A stretch of DNA of 43,360 nt from Chlorobiota bacterium. Its GTDB lineage: Bacteria; Bacteroidota; Ignavibacteria; OLB7. A program made the position numbers and the translations under genes. The notes beneath the pieces were generated by a model that had not been told where the DNA came from, searched no databases, and worked only from the letters and a program-made list of their open reading frames with translations. Position 1 is the first letter of the stretch. The number at the start of each line of letters is the position of its first letter. This document shows, one piece after another, positions 9,007 to 17,459 of the stretch. The stretch is taken from assembly GCA_021296135.1 (NCBI GenBank), contig JAGWAZ010000010.1, positions 1 to 43,360 on the forward strand, written 5' to 3'.

Positions 9007-11043
9007 ATGAACTTCAAGAGAACACTGTTCGGTTTGCTCGGAGGTGTTGTTCTAATGCTCGTCGCTCTGGTCACGAAGTCAGAGGCGCAGATCTGGATGG
9101 AATTCACGGTAAACATCGAGAACCGGATCTATCAGCCGCTTGTTGGGGGTCAAGCGATTCCTCGGAGTAATTTTGTTGACCTCTCCAGTAACTCCGTGAA
9201 CCCGGACGATGGTGTTACCAGAACAGCGATTCCTCTCGGTTTTGAGATCGAGTATGACGGACAGCGTTTCGATCGCATTTTTGTGTCGATCAACGGTTTT
9301 TGCAGCTTTGACGGTCGATATATTGTCAATGATCCGTTCACACTCTTCACGCCAACAAACGGCCCGAATCTGACGTTGGCTCCGTTTTTTGGAGATCACT
9401 ACTATCGTGCGCCAGGTATCGATACTCGGGATGTTCAGGATCTTCAAGGACGTCCTTTCTCGGCAACAACAATAAGGTGGCGGCAGAATGCGGCTACTTC
9501 GGATCCGAAAGGTCTGAATCGCCGTTCGTTTGTTGTGGAGTGGGAGGATTTAAACATCAACTATCACTTCGATCCAGATGATGTGGATAATCCTTTCTCG
9601 CCAAACCGCCAGGCACAGGCCCCTTCAATTGGCAGCTTCCAAGTCTGGATCTTTGAGGCGGATCCGAACAACATTCCTTCAAAGAAGGGAACAATTGAGT
9701 TCCACTATGGAACTGTAGGTCCTGTCGTTAAGCTCAGTGGCGCTTCGGTCGGTATCGAAGATGAACCTGCTGTACCAAACGGCAGGACAACATGGATTAA
9801 TGCAGTAACCTTCGCTCAGACAGGAGACCAGGTTCTTGCTCGTACGGATAGACGTTATACGAACGACTGGCCTCCAAGTGGACTTCCGGGACGAATCTTT
9901 GTTTTTGACACAGACAGTTCGGCAGGTGTCCCTGGATGGGGAGATGGAGATGCGACCTTGACACAAATTGATCCAAGCGTTCCGCCGAACGTCCGGGCGG
10001 ATCAACGCCTCTTCGTAACGATGGCAGATGTTATCAGGATCCTTCGCCATCAAGCAAGACAGAACGTCGACTTTAGTACAGCGGTAAACCGTCATGGATA
10101 TCATGGAGACGTTAACCATAACGGACGTTTTTATTGGTCGACAAGTAACTATAATAACACCGGTGATTCAATCCTTTTGGGTCAGGTCCAGCAATATAAG
10201 GTCTTCTGGCCGATCAAGCACACAAATGAGAACTTGCCGTTCCCGAATGACAATACGTTTAACGGCTTCCTCTTTGATGCTGATGAGTTTGATGCAGGGT
10301 TGATTATGGAGTATCTGGCAGCGAAGTTGCCAGTCCTTCCATGGTTGTTCGGAAAGGTTGTTCCATCAATGGCAGCAAGCGATGTTGTCCTTGGGGAGAA
10401 CGCGATAGTCACTGGAAAGCGGGTTAAGATTCCGGTCACGTTGAATGGCTATAACAGCGGCCCACTCGGCATCAAGTTGCGTGTTGCTGAGGGGACGAAA
10501 ATTCTTGAGGTCTACACACCCGAGATGAACGATCATCGGCAAAGCCTTGCGGTTGCTGGTGAGTCGGTTGTTTCGATTGCCGGTGCAGGCCAATTCGAGC
10601 CAGGTGATGTTGTTGCCACGATTGTGGTTGAAGCCAATGGCAATGGCGATGTAGTCTTTGAGAACGTTGTGTTCAACGAAAAGGAGATCGGACTGAAGAA
10701 GTTCAACATTCATGGTACGGCCAACATTCATGGTACGGCGGTCGGAACTACTGGTGATCTGACCATAAGCAATCCCTTCCCTAATCCAATGAATGTGAAT
10801 GCAAACGCAACGATAACATTTGACTATAGAGTACCTACTGATGGTCAGGTACAGATTCGGGTTTTCGATATGCTTGGCAAGGAGATCGCAACGATCCTTG
10901 ATACCGAGCTGAGGTCAGGCACATACAGTGCGGAGTGGAATGGTCGCGATGCTTCCGGTGCACAAGTCAACGCTGGAGTCTACATGCTCCGTGTTGAAGC
11001 CGCGGGACGTAGCGGAGTCACTCGCGTACAGGTAGTGCGATAA
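9007..11043 (+). CDS. T9SS-exported protein with nidogen-like, dockerin-like and cohesin-like parts
   Basis: A 678-aa exported protein. The ATG at 9007 follows GAGGAGA and opens a signal peptide cut after SEA (residue 27). Residues ~65-250 resemble a nidogen-type (NIDO) domain: INGFCSFDG, LAPFFGD, FQVWIFEAD, and a GTIEFHYG strand. Residues ~345-441 look dockerin-like, with GDVNHNG at 367-373 and a second half with DADEFDAGLIMEYLAAKL from 424. A cohesin-like beta-sandwich follows (~465-575). The end (~590-678) is a T9SS type A sorting domain (NPFPNPMN, then VFDMLGKEIATI, then NAGVYMLRVEA). It lies 124 bases after the giant gene and shares its codon bias, so the two are likely co-expressed surface proteins. 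Domain calls are by eye; the export signal and sorting domain are the firm part. Confidence 0.85.
   Translation: MNFKRTLFGLLGGVVLMLVALVTKSEAQIWMEFTVNIENRIYQPLVGGQAIPRSNFVDLSSNSVNPDDGVTRTAIPLGFEIEYDGQRFDRIFVSINGFCSFDGRYIVNDPFTLFTPTNGPNLTLAPFFGDHYYRAPGIDTRDVQDLQGRPFSATTIRWRQNAATSDPKGLNRRSFVVEWEDLNINYHFDPDDVDNPFSPNRQAQAPSIGSFQVWIFEADPNNIPSKKGTIEFHYGTVGPVVKLSGASVGIEDEPAVPNGRTTWINAVTFAQTGDQVLARTDRRYTNDWPPSGLPGRIFVFDTDSSAGVPGWGDGDATLTQIDPSVPPNVRADQRLFVTMADVIRILRHQARQNVDFSTAVNRHGYHGDVNHNGRFYWSTSNYNNTGDSILLGQVQQYKVFWPIKHTNENLPFPNDNTFNGFLFDADEFDAGLIMEYLAAKLPVLPWLFGKVVPSMAASDVVLGENAIVTGKRVKIPVTLNGYNSGPLGIKLRVAEGTKILEVYTPEMNDHRQSLAVAGESVVSIAGAGQFEPGDVVATIVVEANGNGDVVFENVVFNEKEIGLKKFNIHGTANIHGTAVGTTGDLTISNPFPNPMNVNANATITFDYRVPTDGQVQIRVFDMLGKEIATILDTELRSGTYSAEWNGRDASGAQVNAGVYMLRVEAAGRSGVTRVQVVR
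10705..10740 (+). repeat. 18-bp in-frame tandem duplication (NIHGTA x2)
   Basis: Two adjacent 18-base units (10705-10722 and 10723-10740) differ only in the last base. They encode Asn-Ile-His-Gly-Thr-Ala twice. The repeat sits in the linker just before the T9SS sorting domain. Confidence 0.85.
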
Positions 11044-11056
11044 GTTTTCCGAGATT

Positions 11057-11089
11057 GATGGGCGAGAGAAAAAACTGGTCTCGCCCATC
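11057..11089 (+). terminator. Strong intergenic hairpin without U-tract
   Basis: GATGGGCGAGA (11057-11067) pairs perfectly with TCTCGCCCATC (11079-11089) around an 11-base A-rich loop. It stands 14 bases after the 678-aa gene and 50 bases before the next start. As with 8905-8933, no U-run follows. Confidence 0.5.
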
Positions 11090-11138
11090 ATATCCGGAAA
11101 TGTTGATCACCTTCACGACTAAAGAGAGAGGCGGAGTT

Positions 11139-12533
11139 ATGAAGCCCGCAGGTGAAAAAGTAAAGGCTTATCGAAGCGAGGGAGATAGTCGGTGCAGAGA
11201 AGGCAAAGCTTTGTGTGTTGGAGTGCTGATTCTCTTTGCTCTTTCATTCTTGACAGAGCAAACGGCAGCACAAGAGAGACGTTCTTTGAGAGTTTGGGTC
11301 GATACGCTCGATCTTAATCTGTGTGCTATTGATGAGGACGTCCCGTTTGATAATTGGGGAGTCTGGCTCGAGACAGCTTCCGAAAGCGACACAGTAATTG
11401 GATTCCGTCCTCAGGATAGTGTGCTATCGTGCAGCATTGAGGTTCTATGGGATGTATCAAGAATTCGTCTTGAACCGCCTTATGCTCTAAGGCCGCCGCA
11501 AACATTGTTTGCACGGTTTTCTAGCAAGTTGCAGCAGGTGGATACCAATATTGGTCAGTTGTACATTGAAATGTCTGCTATGAATTTAAAAAGTCCTGCG
11601 GTCGGTACTGATATTCCACTTTTCTACATGAAAGGGCGTTTTCTAAAGACAGATACCGCAATCGGACCACCGGAAGGAGGTGCTAAGACAGATGCCTTCA
11701 AGATCATAGATGGAGATCTGAAGAGCAATATCAGCACAAGCCGATTTGTTCCCGGTTTTATTAGAGCTATCCGAGATACAACACCTGAGTATACCGGAAC
11801 GCTCAGGGCTTCTGAAGAAGATCTCGACACGAACAGAACCGATACAGTATCGTTGTTCATACGCAACTTTGCAAATCGCAAAGTACGTAAGGTTCGTTTC
11901 TCTTTGCATGCGGACACGATGACGTACAGGTTTATTGGTACAGTTGTGGCGGATATGGTGAGCGGGGTGAACTGGAGTGGGAAAGAAGTGAAAATAGCTC
12001 CTGATCTGATAACCGGACACTTCGTTTCGAAGACCGATATCAGTTCGGAGGATAGTCTGGTATTGCGAGTTGAGATAGAGCGAACAACAGACAGTGCTTT
12101 TTTCAGCTTTTTGACAATAGATGAGTTTGGTGTAAATGACGAATCCTGTCTTGGGAAGTTAGTTGTTGAGAGAGGGAGCGTATCGGGTAAAAAAATACCT
12201 GTTCGTGATTCGGTCGATACAACAATGAGTTTAGCCAGAAGGGAAAGAGACCTTTATGGAGGAATACAGGTCGTCAGTCTGTCACAAGGGAATGCTCTTC
12301 AGATTATTACGACAGGGCGTTCACTGCAAAGTATTTCGATGTACGATGTAACCGGTATTCGCATTAAGCATTGGGCTGATTTCACAGCCGGAAAGGAAGT
12401 AATAGTAAACATGGAACAAAAATTGCAGAGTGGAATGTACTTCCTTGTGATCCGGGATATAGCCGGCAATATTTGGAATAGGCAATTCATACAACAAACA
12501 ACGGTAAATTATTCACTATTACCACAGGAGTAG
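11139..12533 (+). CDS. Exported cohesin-like protein with degenerate T9SS sorting domain
   Basis: A 464-aa protein. The ATG at 11139 follows a GAGAGGCGGAG purine tract. The frame is open from 11055, but the earlier part overlaps the intergenic hairpin. The signal peptide is long, with a charged N-region of about 24 residues before the hydrophobic core (VGVLILFALSFL) and a cut near TAA/Q. The middle is beta-rich and reminiscent of cohesin-type sandwiches, without a decisive motif. The C-terminus has the sorting-domain pattern (ISMYDVTGIRIKHW, then LQSGMYFLVIRD) but carries about 12 extra residues after the usual last strand. Codons are more A/T-ending than in the two genes upstream, suggesting lower expression. 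The next gene starts only 4 bases after its stop, so the pair is surely one operon. Function unknown. Confidence 0.75.
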   Translation: MKPAGEKVKAYRSEGDSRCREGKALCVGVLILFALSFLTEQTAAQERRSLRVWVDTLDLNLCAIDEDVPFDNWGVWLETASESDTVIGFRPQDSVLSCSIEVLWDVSRIRLEPPYALRPPQTLFARFSSKLQQVDTNIGQLYIEMSAMNLKSPAVGTDIPLFYMKGRFLKTDTAIGPPEGGAKTDAFKIIDGDLKSNISTSRFVPGFIRAIRDTTPEYTGTLRASEEDLDTNRTDTVSLFIRNFANRKVRKVRFSLHADTMTYRFIGTVVADMVSGVNWSGKEVKIAPDLITGHFVSKTDISSEDSLVLRVEIERTTDSAFFSFLTIDEFGVNDESCLGKLVVERGSVSGKKIPVRDSVDTTMSLARRERDLYGGIQVVSLSQGNALQIITTGRSLQSISMYDVTGIRIKHWADFTAGKEVIVNMEQKLQSGMYFLVIRDIAGNIWNRQFIQQTTVNYSLLPQE

Positions 12534-12537
12534 ATCC

Positions 12538-15528
12538 ATGCGTAAACGCTATTGGTTCTTGGGGATTCGATTAGTAGTGATCTTGGCTCTGGTCGTCATG
12601 AGCACTTCAATTGTTCATGCGCAGAGTGAAAAGTACCTGCCAACGCTCTCCTTACAGAAAAAGTCGCCAACCAATAATCCCGGTGGCGACGTTGTAAGTG
12701 GTGACACGGTCTACGCGTCAGAACCGGCCTTCAACGAGAAACGGTTTTTGAGGTTACCGGTCTTCATTCATAACTGTCTTAACTTATTAGCAAGTCAGAA
12801 TCCGGTTGGACATCCTGGCGAGCCCATTCTCGGCTTCCGCTTCCAGATGCAGTATAACAACTGTATGTTGAGGGCAGTGGGTGTATCAAAGCGCGGAGCG
12901 CTTCCACAGGATGTAGATGTTCTTGCAAAGCACTTTAACTTGAGTTGGCAAACCGAAGCAGAACCGAACTACAAGTTCTCCACAACGGGAGGTTCGTCTG
13001 CGTTTGGCGATCGGATAACTATTACGGGAAGCTCATCACTGCCGTTACCACGTTCTCCGCTTTCAGGGACTTCGAGTCGGGACTGTGACGACTTCGATTA
13101 CACACCATTCCTCTACGTTGTTTTTGAGGTTATTGGTAATGCCCAGGGGGGCACGTGCGCTATTACTACAGACCAGATAGTTCTGGTTCGTGACTCGATT
13201 CGCTGGAATAACTATAGTCCGGCAAATGTCACACCGGAAATGATCGCACGCGGTTTCGCTCCGGTTCAGCTCGGTGTTTTCCCACAGCCAGTTTTCCCGA
13301 TTATGTTCCCAAACAACTATGGGTCGACAATTGTTCAGATCACGCGCCGTCCGCGTATCAATCTGATTCCGAATTCGCAGGTTGTGCGGAGGAATTCCAC
13401 GGACGACTCGAACTATGAGTTGGTCTTCCCGATGCAGACACAGTTTGGTAACGTGCGGCGCATTTTCCGCGGGTTAAAAATCGCCAATGGAATTGCCGGG
13501 ACATTCTTGCGTAATCTGATTGTGGAAACCGATCAGCCATGGCTCCGGATTGATACGAATGATCCTAGTACTGGGCCAGGAGTTAGGTCTGGTCAGCGTA
13601 GAGTGATTATTCGTAATTCTGTTAGCGGTGGTGGGGACTTCTTCAACATAGTTGCTAATCCGGAGATGTTACCATCACCGCCAGATGATTATCCGACTCC
13701 TGGTATTTATGAGGGCTTTGTTACGGTTCGCTCGGTAGATGCCCAGAACAGTGCAGTTCGTCTTCGTGTATTGTTGATTGTGAATCGGAACCCGCTTGAG
13801 AGTGGCTTAGATATAACCACGGAGCCTAGAAACACACGCGGCATTCTGATGAAGCTGCGTAGCTCAGCAGATCCGCTGCAAGATGAAACCTACTTGACAA
13901 TGGGAACTGGTATCGGAGCGACTGACGGCGTCGATTCTCTATTTGGAGAATTGGAGGCCGGTGTTCCACCAGCAGCCGGAAACTTCTATGCTCGTTTCTT
14001 CCCACCATCATCATTAGACGACTTTAACGGGTTGGTTGATGGTCGTGGACTCTATACAACGCCTGGCCGTGTTCCTGAAGCAACGAATAGCGAAGCAAGC
14101 ATTGACATTCGCAACTATGACATCGAGACAATTCACACGTACTGCGTCGACTTCGATGTCAATGACGTCAATGACTACCCGGTCGTTTTGGAGTACGATC
14201 TAAATGACATTCCAGTGGGAGCGCAACTCTTCTTCAAGCAGAATATAGCTGGTGTCGAACAGGTTCTGAACATGCGGACAGAGGGAGCCATCATTGGCAC
14301 TACTGGTCGTGCAATCTTTATTGTCGACCCAAATGTGAAGTCGTTCTGCATTGATTATTTGTTGCCGCGTGTTGTTCAGTTCCCGGAGATCAATCGGGGC
14401 TGGAACTTTATTTCGTTGCCTGTCGATCCATCCGATCCGAATGCATTGGCAGTCTTCCCGAACTCAAACTCGGGTGCGCTACGGTTCTCGCAGAACCATT
14501 ATGCAAAGGAGGATGAAGTTCGCGCTGGCATAGGATACTTCGTTAAGTATAGCGATGTTCTTGATGAAACAGTTCCCGGTGTGCCTGTCTCGTTGATTCA
14601 TGAGGGCCTGACAAAACATAGGATCCGCCTCTTCGAGGGCTGGAATACGGTCGGTGCACTTTCCGTACCGACAACTGTTGCCGGTATTCAATTCGGACCA
14701 TTCCAAGGTAACCCGGTTCCGTCACTTGATGGTGAGATCTATCGCTATCTGACCAGTCGTGGTTATGAGCAGACTTCCCGTATTATTCCAGGTTATGGTT
14801 ACTGGATCAAGGTAACGAGAACTGGTTGGTATCGTCTTGAGCAGAGAGAGCCGATCAGATCGAAAGGTGTTGCGGGTGAGGTTGTCAAGCCATATCGTGC
14901 TCTCAACAATCTGACGATTGCCGACAACGAACAGCGTGGTAACTCACAGCTCTGGTTTGGCTTTGGTGACGTTGATAACAAGCGGTACCAAATACCACCG
15001 GTTCCGGGTGAGGGATTGTTCGATGTCCGTTTCGATAACAACGGATTTGTCAGTGCGTCCCTTGATTGCAATGGCGAGCACGTTGTAGAGTTGAGCGGCA
15101 TGAGCTATCCGGTAGTTCTCACGGTTGAGAACGTTGATGCAACGTATATGGTTACGGATGCCGAGACTAGTGCATATATCGGCGAGTTCACAGCTGGTGA
15201 GACAGGCGCGGTCCGTATCAACAATGTACTGACGAAGTCAGTGAAGCTGACGCGCGTTCCGTCATCGACGATTGACCTGGGTGAGGCATATCCGAACCCG
15301 GTCATCGACGAGATGAGGTTCGACATCGCCGTTCCTGGTGAGCGCTATGTCACTGTTGGTCTCTACAACTCATTAGGTGAGAAAGTAGCTGATCTCTTTG
15401 ACGGTGCGATTACAGATCATGAGTCAGTCGAGTTTAACACCAAGGGACTGAATGCAGGCGTTTATCTCTACAAGATGACGACTTCATACGGTGAAACCGA
15501 GCTTCGTCACGTGGTAATTGCACGATAA
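12538..15528 (+). CDS. T9SS-exported surface protein, 996 aa
   Basis: The ATG at 12538 lies 4 bases after the previous stop, and its AGGAG ribosome site overlaps the end of that gene, which indicates translational coupling. The signal peptide is cut after VHA (about residue 28). The N-terminal ~220 residues look cohesin-like (LRLPVFIHNC, ILGFRFQMQYN). The middle contains beta-sandwich modules. About residues 615-790 hold a W-rich segment (NRGWNFISLPVDP, FEGWNTVGALSVP, YGYWIKVTRTGWY) of the kind found in many FCB surface proteins before the tail. The end (~910-996) is a T9SS type A sorting domain (AYPNPVIDEM, LYNSLGEKVADL, LNAGVYLYKM). No catalytic motif is visible, so a structural or binding role is more likely than an enzyme. 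A terminator follows. Confidence 0.85.
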   Translation: MRKRYWFLGIRLVVILALVVMSTSIVHAQSEKYLPTLSLQKKSPTNNPGGDVVSGDTVYASEPAFNEKRFLRLPVFIHNCLNLLASQNPVGHPGEPILGFRFQMQYNNCMLRAVGVSKRGALPQDVDVLAKHFNLSWQTEAEPNYKFSTTGGSSAFGDRITITGSSSLPLPRSPLSGTSSRDCDDFDYTPFLYVVFEVIGNAQGGTCAITTDQIVLVRDSIRWNNYSPANVTPEMIARGFAPVQLGVFPQPVFPIMFPNNYGSTIVQITRRPRINLIPNSQVVRRNSTDDSNYELVFPMQTQFGNVRRIFRGLKIANGIAGTFLRNLIVETDQPWLRIDTNDPSTGPGVRSGQRRVIIRNSVSGGGDFFNIVANPEMLPSPPDDYPTPGIYEGFVTVRSVDAQNSAVRLRVLLIVNRNPLESGLDITTEPRNTRGILMKLRSSADPLQDETYLTMGTGIGATDGVDSLFGELEAGVPPAAGNFYARFFPPSSLDDFNGLVDGRGLYTTPGRVPEATNSEASIDIRNYDIETIHTYCVDFDVNDVNDYPVVLEYDLNDIPVGAQLFFKQNIAGVEQVLNMRTEGAIIGTTGRAIFIVDPNVKSFCIDYLLPRVVQFPEINRGWNFISLPVDPSDPNALAVFPNSNSGALRFSQNHYAKEDEVRAGIGYFVKYSDVLDETVPGVPVSLIHEGLTKHRIRLFEGWNTVGALSVPTTVAGIQFGPFQGNPVPSLDGEIYRYLTSRGYEQTSRIIPGYGYWIKVTRTGWYRLEQREPIRSKGVAGEVVKPYRALNNLTIADNEQRGNSQLWFGFGDVDNKRYQIPPVPGEGLFDVRFDNNGFVSASLDCNGEHVVELSGMSYPVVLTVENVDATYMVTDAETSAYIGEFTAGETGAVRINNVLTKSVKLTRVPSSTIDLGEAYPNPVIDEMRFDIAVPGERYVTVGLYNSLGEKVADLFDGAITDHESVEFNTKGLNAGVYLYKMTTSYGETELRHVVIAR

Positions 15529-15584
15529 CGAAGAATGCTGTGTGGAGTCTTGCCTCGGCAAGCGTAATCCGCACAGATAGTAAT

Positions 15585-15620
15585 AAGGGCGGACTCGACA
15601 AGATCGAGTTCGCCTTTTGT
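15585..15620 (+). terminator. Rho-independent terminator of the surface-protein operon
   Basis: AAGGGCGGACTCGA (15585-15598) pairs with TCGAGTTCGCCTTT (15604-15617) over 14 bp including two G-U pairs, with a 5-base loop. The descending arm ends in TTTT and TTGTTAT follows. It lies 57 bases after the 996-aa gene and before the 281-aa gene. Confidence 0.75.
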
Positions 15621-15658
15621 TATAGAGTCTTTCTATGCAAACTCTAAAGAGGAAGAGT

Positions 15659-16504
15659 ATGAAATTAATGATAAGGTCAGTGCTAATTCTTGTTGTTGGA
15701 ATAATAACAACATCCTATCAGCTTAGATCACAAGATAGAATAGTTGACATTGTTGGTACTCTTCGTTTTTCTTCAGAGCGGTCAAGTATTATATATAATC
15801 TGTCATACGGAGTTGGTACTAATTATACAGATACTACGGAGAGGGAGTATGAAGAGTCCGTCCCACCCTTTTTACCTCCGGGTGGTTATCTGATCGTATT
15901 TGAACGGGAGTGCACTCCCAGTGATGGTGATCCACCGTGTTATTGGAAACAGGATCTCAGAGGAATTCCTGACTCTGTAGGTGACCAATTGAGGACACAA
16001 TTTGCTCTTAAGTACAATATTCACATACATAATCAGACGGGTGCTGGATTTCAACTAAGTATTCTAAACTCAGATTGGCCCGTTGGCGTAGATTCTGTGA
16101 ACATAGTAGATCCGAATGTTCCAACAGCCTTTAACGAAACGTTTACTGGGCCCGCTATAGTTACCATAGAGGATGAATTTACGGCTCGACTGGCTGTTAC
16201 GGCGTATTATAACCTCGCGACATTGTCGGTTATGGATTTCATCCAGGGGACTTCGGAGAAGCAATTACACATCGGTCCAAATCCCTCATTTAGAGAGACT
16301 ACAGTTGTTACTGAAATGCGACCAGGTGATCGGATCATTGTGATGAATCTCATGGGAGAGACTGTATTGTCGCGGGAAATCACTGAATCTACCAACCGAT
16401 TTGTGTTACCTATAGAAGGTCTGACTGAGGGAATGTATATCGTAGCATATAAAGATGCCAACGGATTACTTACTGCGCAGAGCAAAATGCAAATTATCCG
16501 GTAA
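15659..16504 (+). CDS. Small T9SS-exported protein, 281 aa
   Basis: I placed the start at 15659 because AAGAGGAAGAG precedes it; the ATG at 15635 lacks any ribosome site. The signal peptide (MKLMIRSVLILVVGIITT) is followed by about 180 residues of beta-rich sequence with no recognised domain. The C-terminal ~80 residues match a T9SS type A sorting domain: HIGPNPSFRETTV, a RIIVMNLMGETVL strand, and LTEGMYIVAYKDANG. The gene lies beyond the operon terminator, so it probably has its own promoter. Its codons (many ATA, AGA, TTA) differ from the highly biased large genes, suggesting low expression or a more recent arrival. Function unknown. Confidence 0.75.
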   Translation: MKLMIRSVLILVVGIITTSYQLRSQDRIVDIVGTLRFSSERSSIIYNLSYGVGTNYTDTTEREYEESVPPFLPPGGYLIVFERECTPSDGDPPCYWKQDLRGIPDSVGDQLRTQFALKYNIHIHNQTGAGFQLSILNSDWPVGVDSVNIVDPNVPTAFNETFTGPAIVTIEDEFTARLAVTAYYNLATLSVMDFIQGTSEKQLHIGPNPSFRETTVVTEMRPGDRIIVMNLMGETVLSREITESTNRFVLPIEGLTEGMYIVAYKDANGLLTAQSKMQIIR

Positions 16505-16684
16505 GATCGATGCTGTTATGTGGTTGCAAGGTTGCCTCAGTCTTTCAGGATGTCACAATGGAAATCTTATTGCAATTCAACCACGAGCGATACGTGTTAA
16601 ACGATATTGCTCTCAATCCATCAGAGAAAGGTCTCAAATCTAGAGATGATCTATTATTCTTTTATATAAACGGAACACAGCAAT

Positions 16685-17218
16685 ATGCGAATCAAGAACC
16701 TTATTCCGACAGCCATTCTTGCTCTCTTTGTTACCGGAGTAGGTCTGATGGCACAGAACCTGTCAACTCTCGATATTCCCCTTGAAACACCTGACGGAGA
16801 CCAAACATCAATTGCCGAAATCGGAGCCGACAAGGTTACTATTGTCAGTTTTGGTGCAACATGGTGTGTGCCATGCAAAAAGGAGATGAAGGCGATCAAC
16901 GAGATTTATAGCGAGCTGCAGGACAAAGGTGTGGAGTACATAGCAGTCTTTATCGATAATACCAAGACGATGGCAAAGGTTGGGCCTTACGTAAAGGGAA
17001 AGAAGTTCAAGTTTCCTGTTTTGCTCGATCCGAATAGTGAAGTCTTTGAGACAGTGAATGGCACGGAGGTTCCGTATGCGTTAATCTATGACCAGAATGG
17101 TGAACTGCAGTTCAAGCATGACGGATATCTCGACGGGGATGAAGAGCATATAAAAGAGGAGGCATTCAGTTTGACTGAGAGCCCGGAGAATGGCTCTGAG
17201 GCTGAATCGGGTATGTAA
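16685..17218 (+). CDS. TlpA/ResA-like exported thioredoxin
   Basis: A 177-aa periplasmic thioredoxin-fold protein. Residues 1-23 are a signal peptide (AILALFVTGVGLMA, then Gln24). The active site is W60-C61-V62-P63-C64-K, preceded by the strand VTIVSFGATW, and the cis-Pro region reads EVPYALIYD. This is the pattern of TlpA/ResA thiol-disulfide reductases, which reduce disulfides in apocytochromes or other envelope proteins. The tail is acidic (GDEEHIKEEAF to the end) and longer than the minimal fold. No cytochrome-maturation gene is adjacent, so the substrate is unknown. The 180 bases upstream hold no gene. Confidence 0.85.
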   Translation: MRIKNLIPTAILALFVTGVGLMAQNLSTLDIPLETPDGDQTSIAEIGADKVTIVSFGATWCVPCKKEMKAINEIYSELQDKGVEYIAVFIDNTKTMAKVGPYVKGKKFKFPVLLDPNSEVFETVNGTEVPYALIYDQNGELQFKHDGYLDGDEEHIKEEAFSLTESPENGSEAESGM

Positions 17219-17247
17219 AATAATAGTTCATTCAGAGCCTCTTTTTT
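17192..17247 (+). terminator. Terminator overlapping the 3' end of the thioredoxin gene
   Basis: GGCTCTGA (17192-17199) can pair with TCAGAGCC (17232-17239). Alternatively GAGGCT plus GAAT (17198-17207) pairs with ATTC plus AGCCTC (17230-17241). Both are followed by a T-run at 17242-17247. The stem begins within the last codons of the gene. Confidence 0.6.
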
Positions 17248-17391
17248 AATTGTGACGGAATTCCTGATGTTTGATGTGTAGCTGGAGACTTATGCACTAA
17301 CTTGCTGGCTAAGATGAGGAGACCACAGATTCCCTTTCTGAATTCTCTTACGAGAAGATTGAACAAGAATCAGATAACTACCGTCAACACA

Positions 17392-17429
17392 GTATAAGAG
17401 CTGTATTCCGCCGGGTACGGCTCTTATAC
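17392..17429. terminator. Hairpin between convergent genes
   Basis: GTATAAGAGC (17392-17401) pairs perfectly with GCTCTTATAC (17420-17429). It lies 31 bases beyond the stop of the minus-strand aldehyde dehydrogenase. There is no clear U-tract on either strand; a transcription-end role is inferred from its place between convergent genes. Confidence 0.45.
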
Positions 17430-17459
17430 AAAGTTGCGTCCAACAGCCCGGCTCTCCCC

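Noticed and set aside
16510-16785. Small frame between the 281-aa gene and the thioredoxin
   Set aside because: Overlaps the thioredoxin signal peptide out of frame and lacks a start signal.
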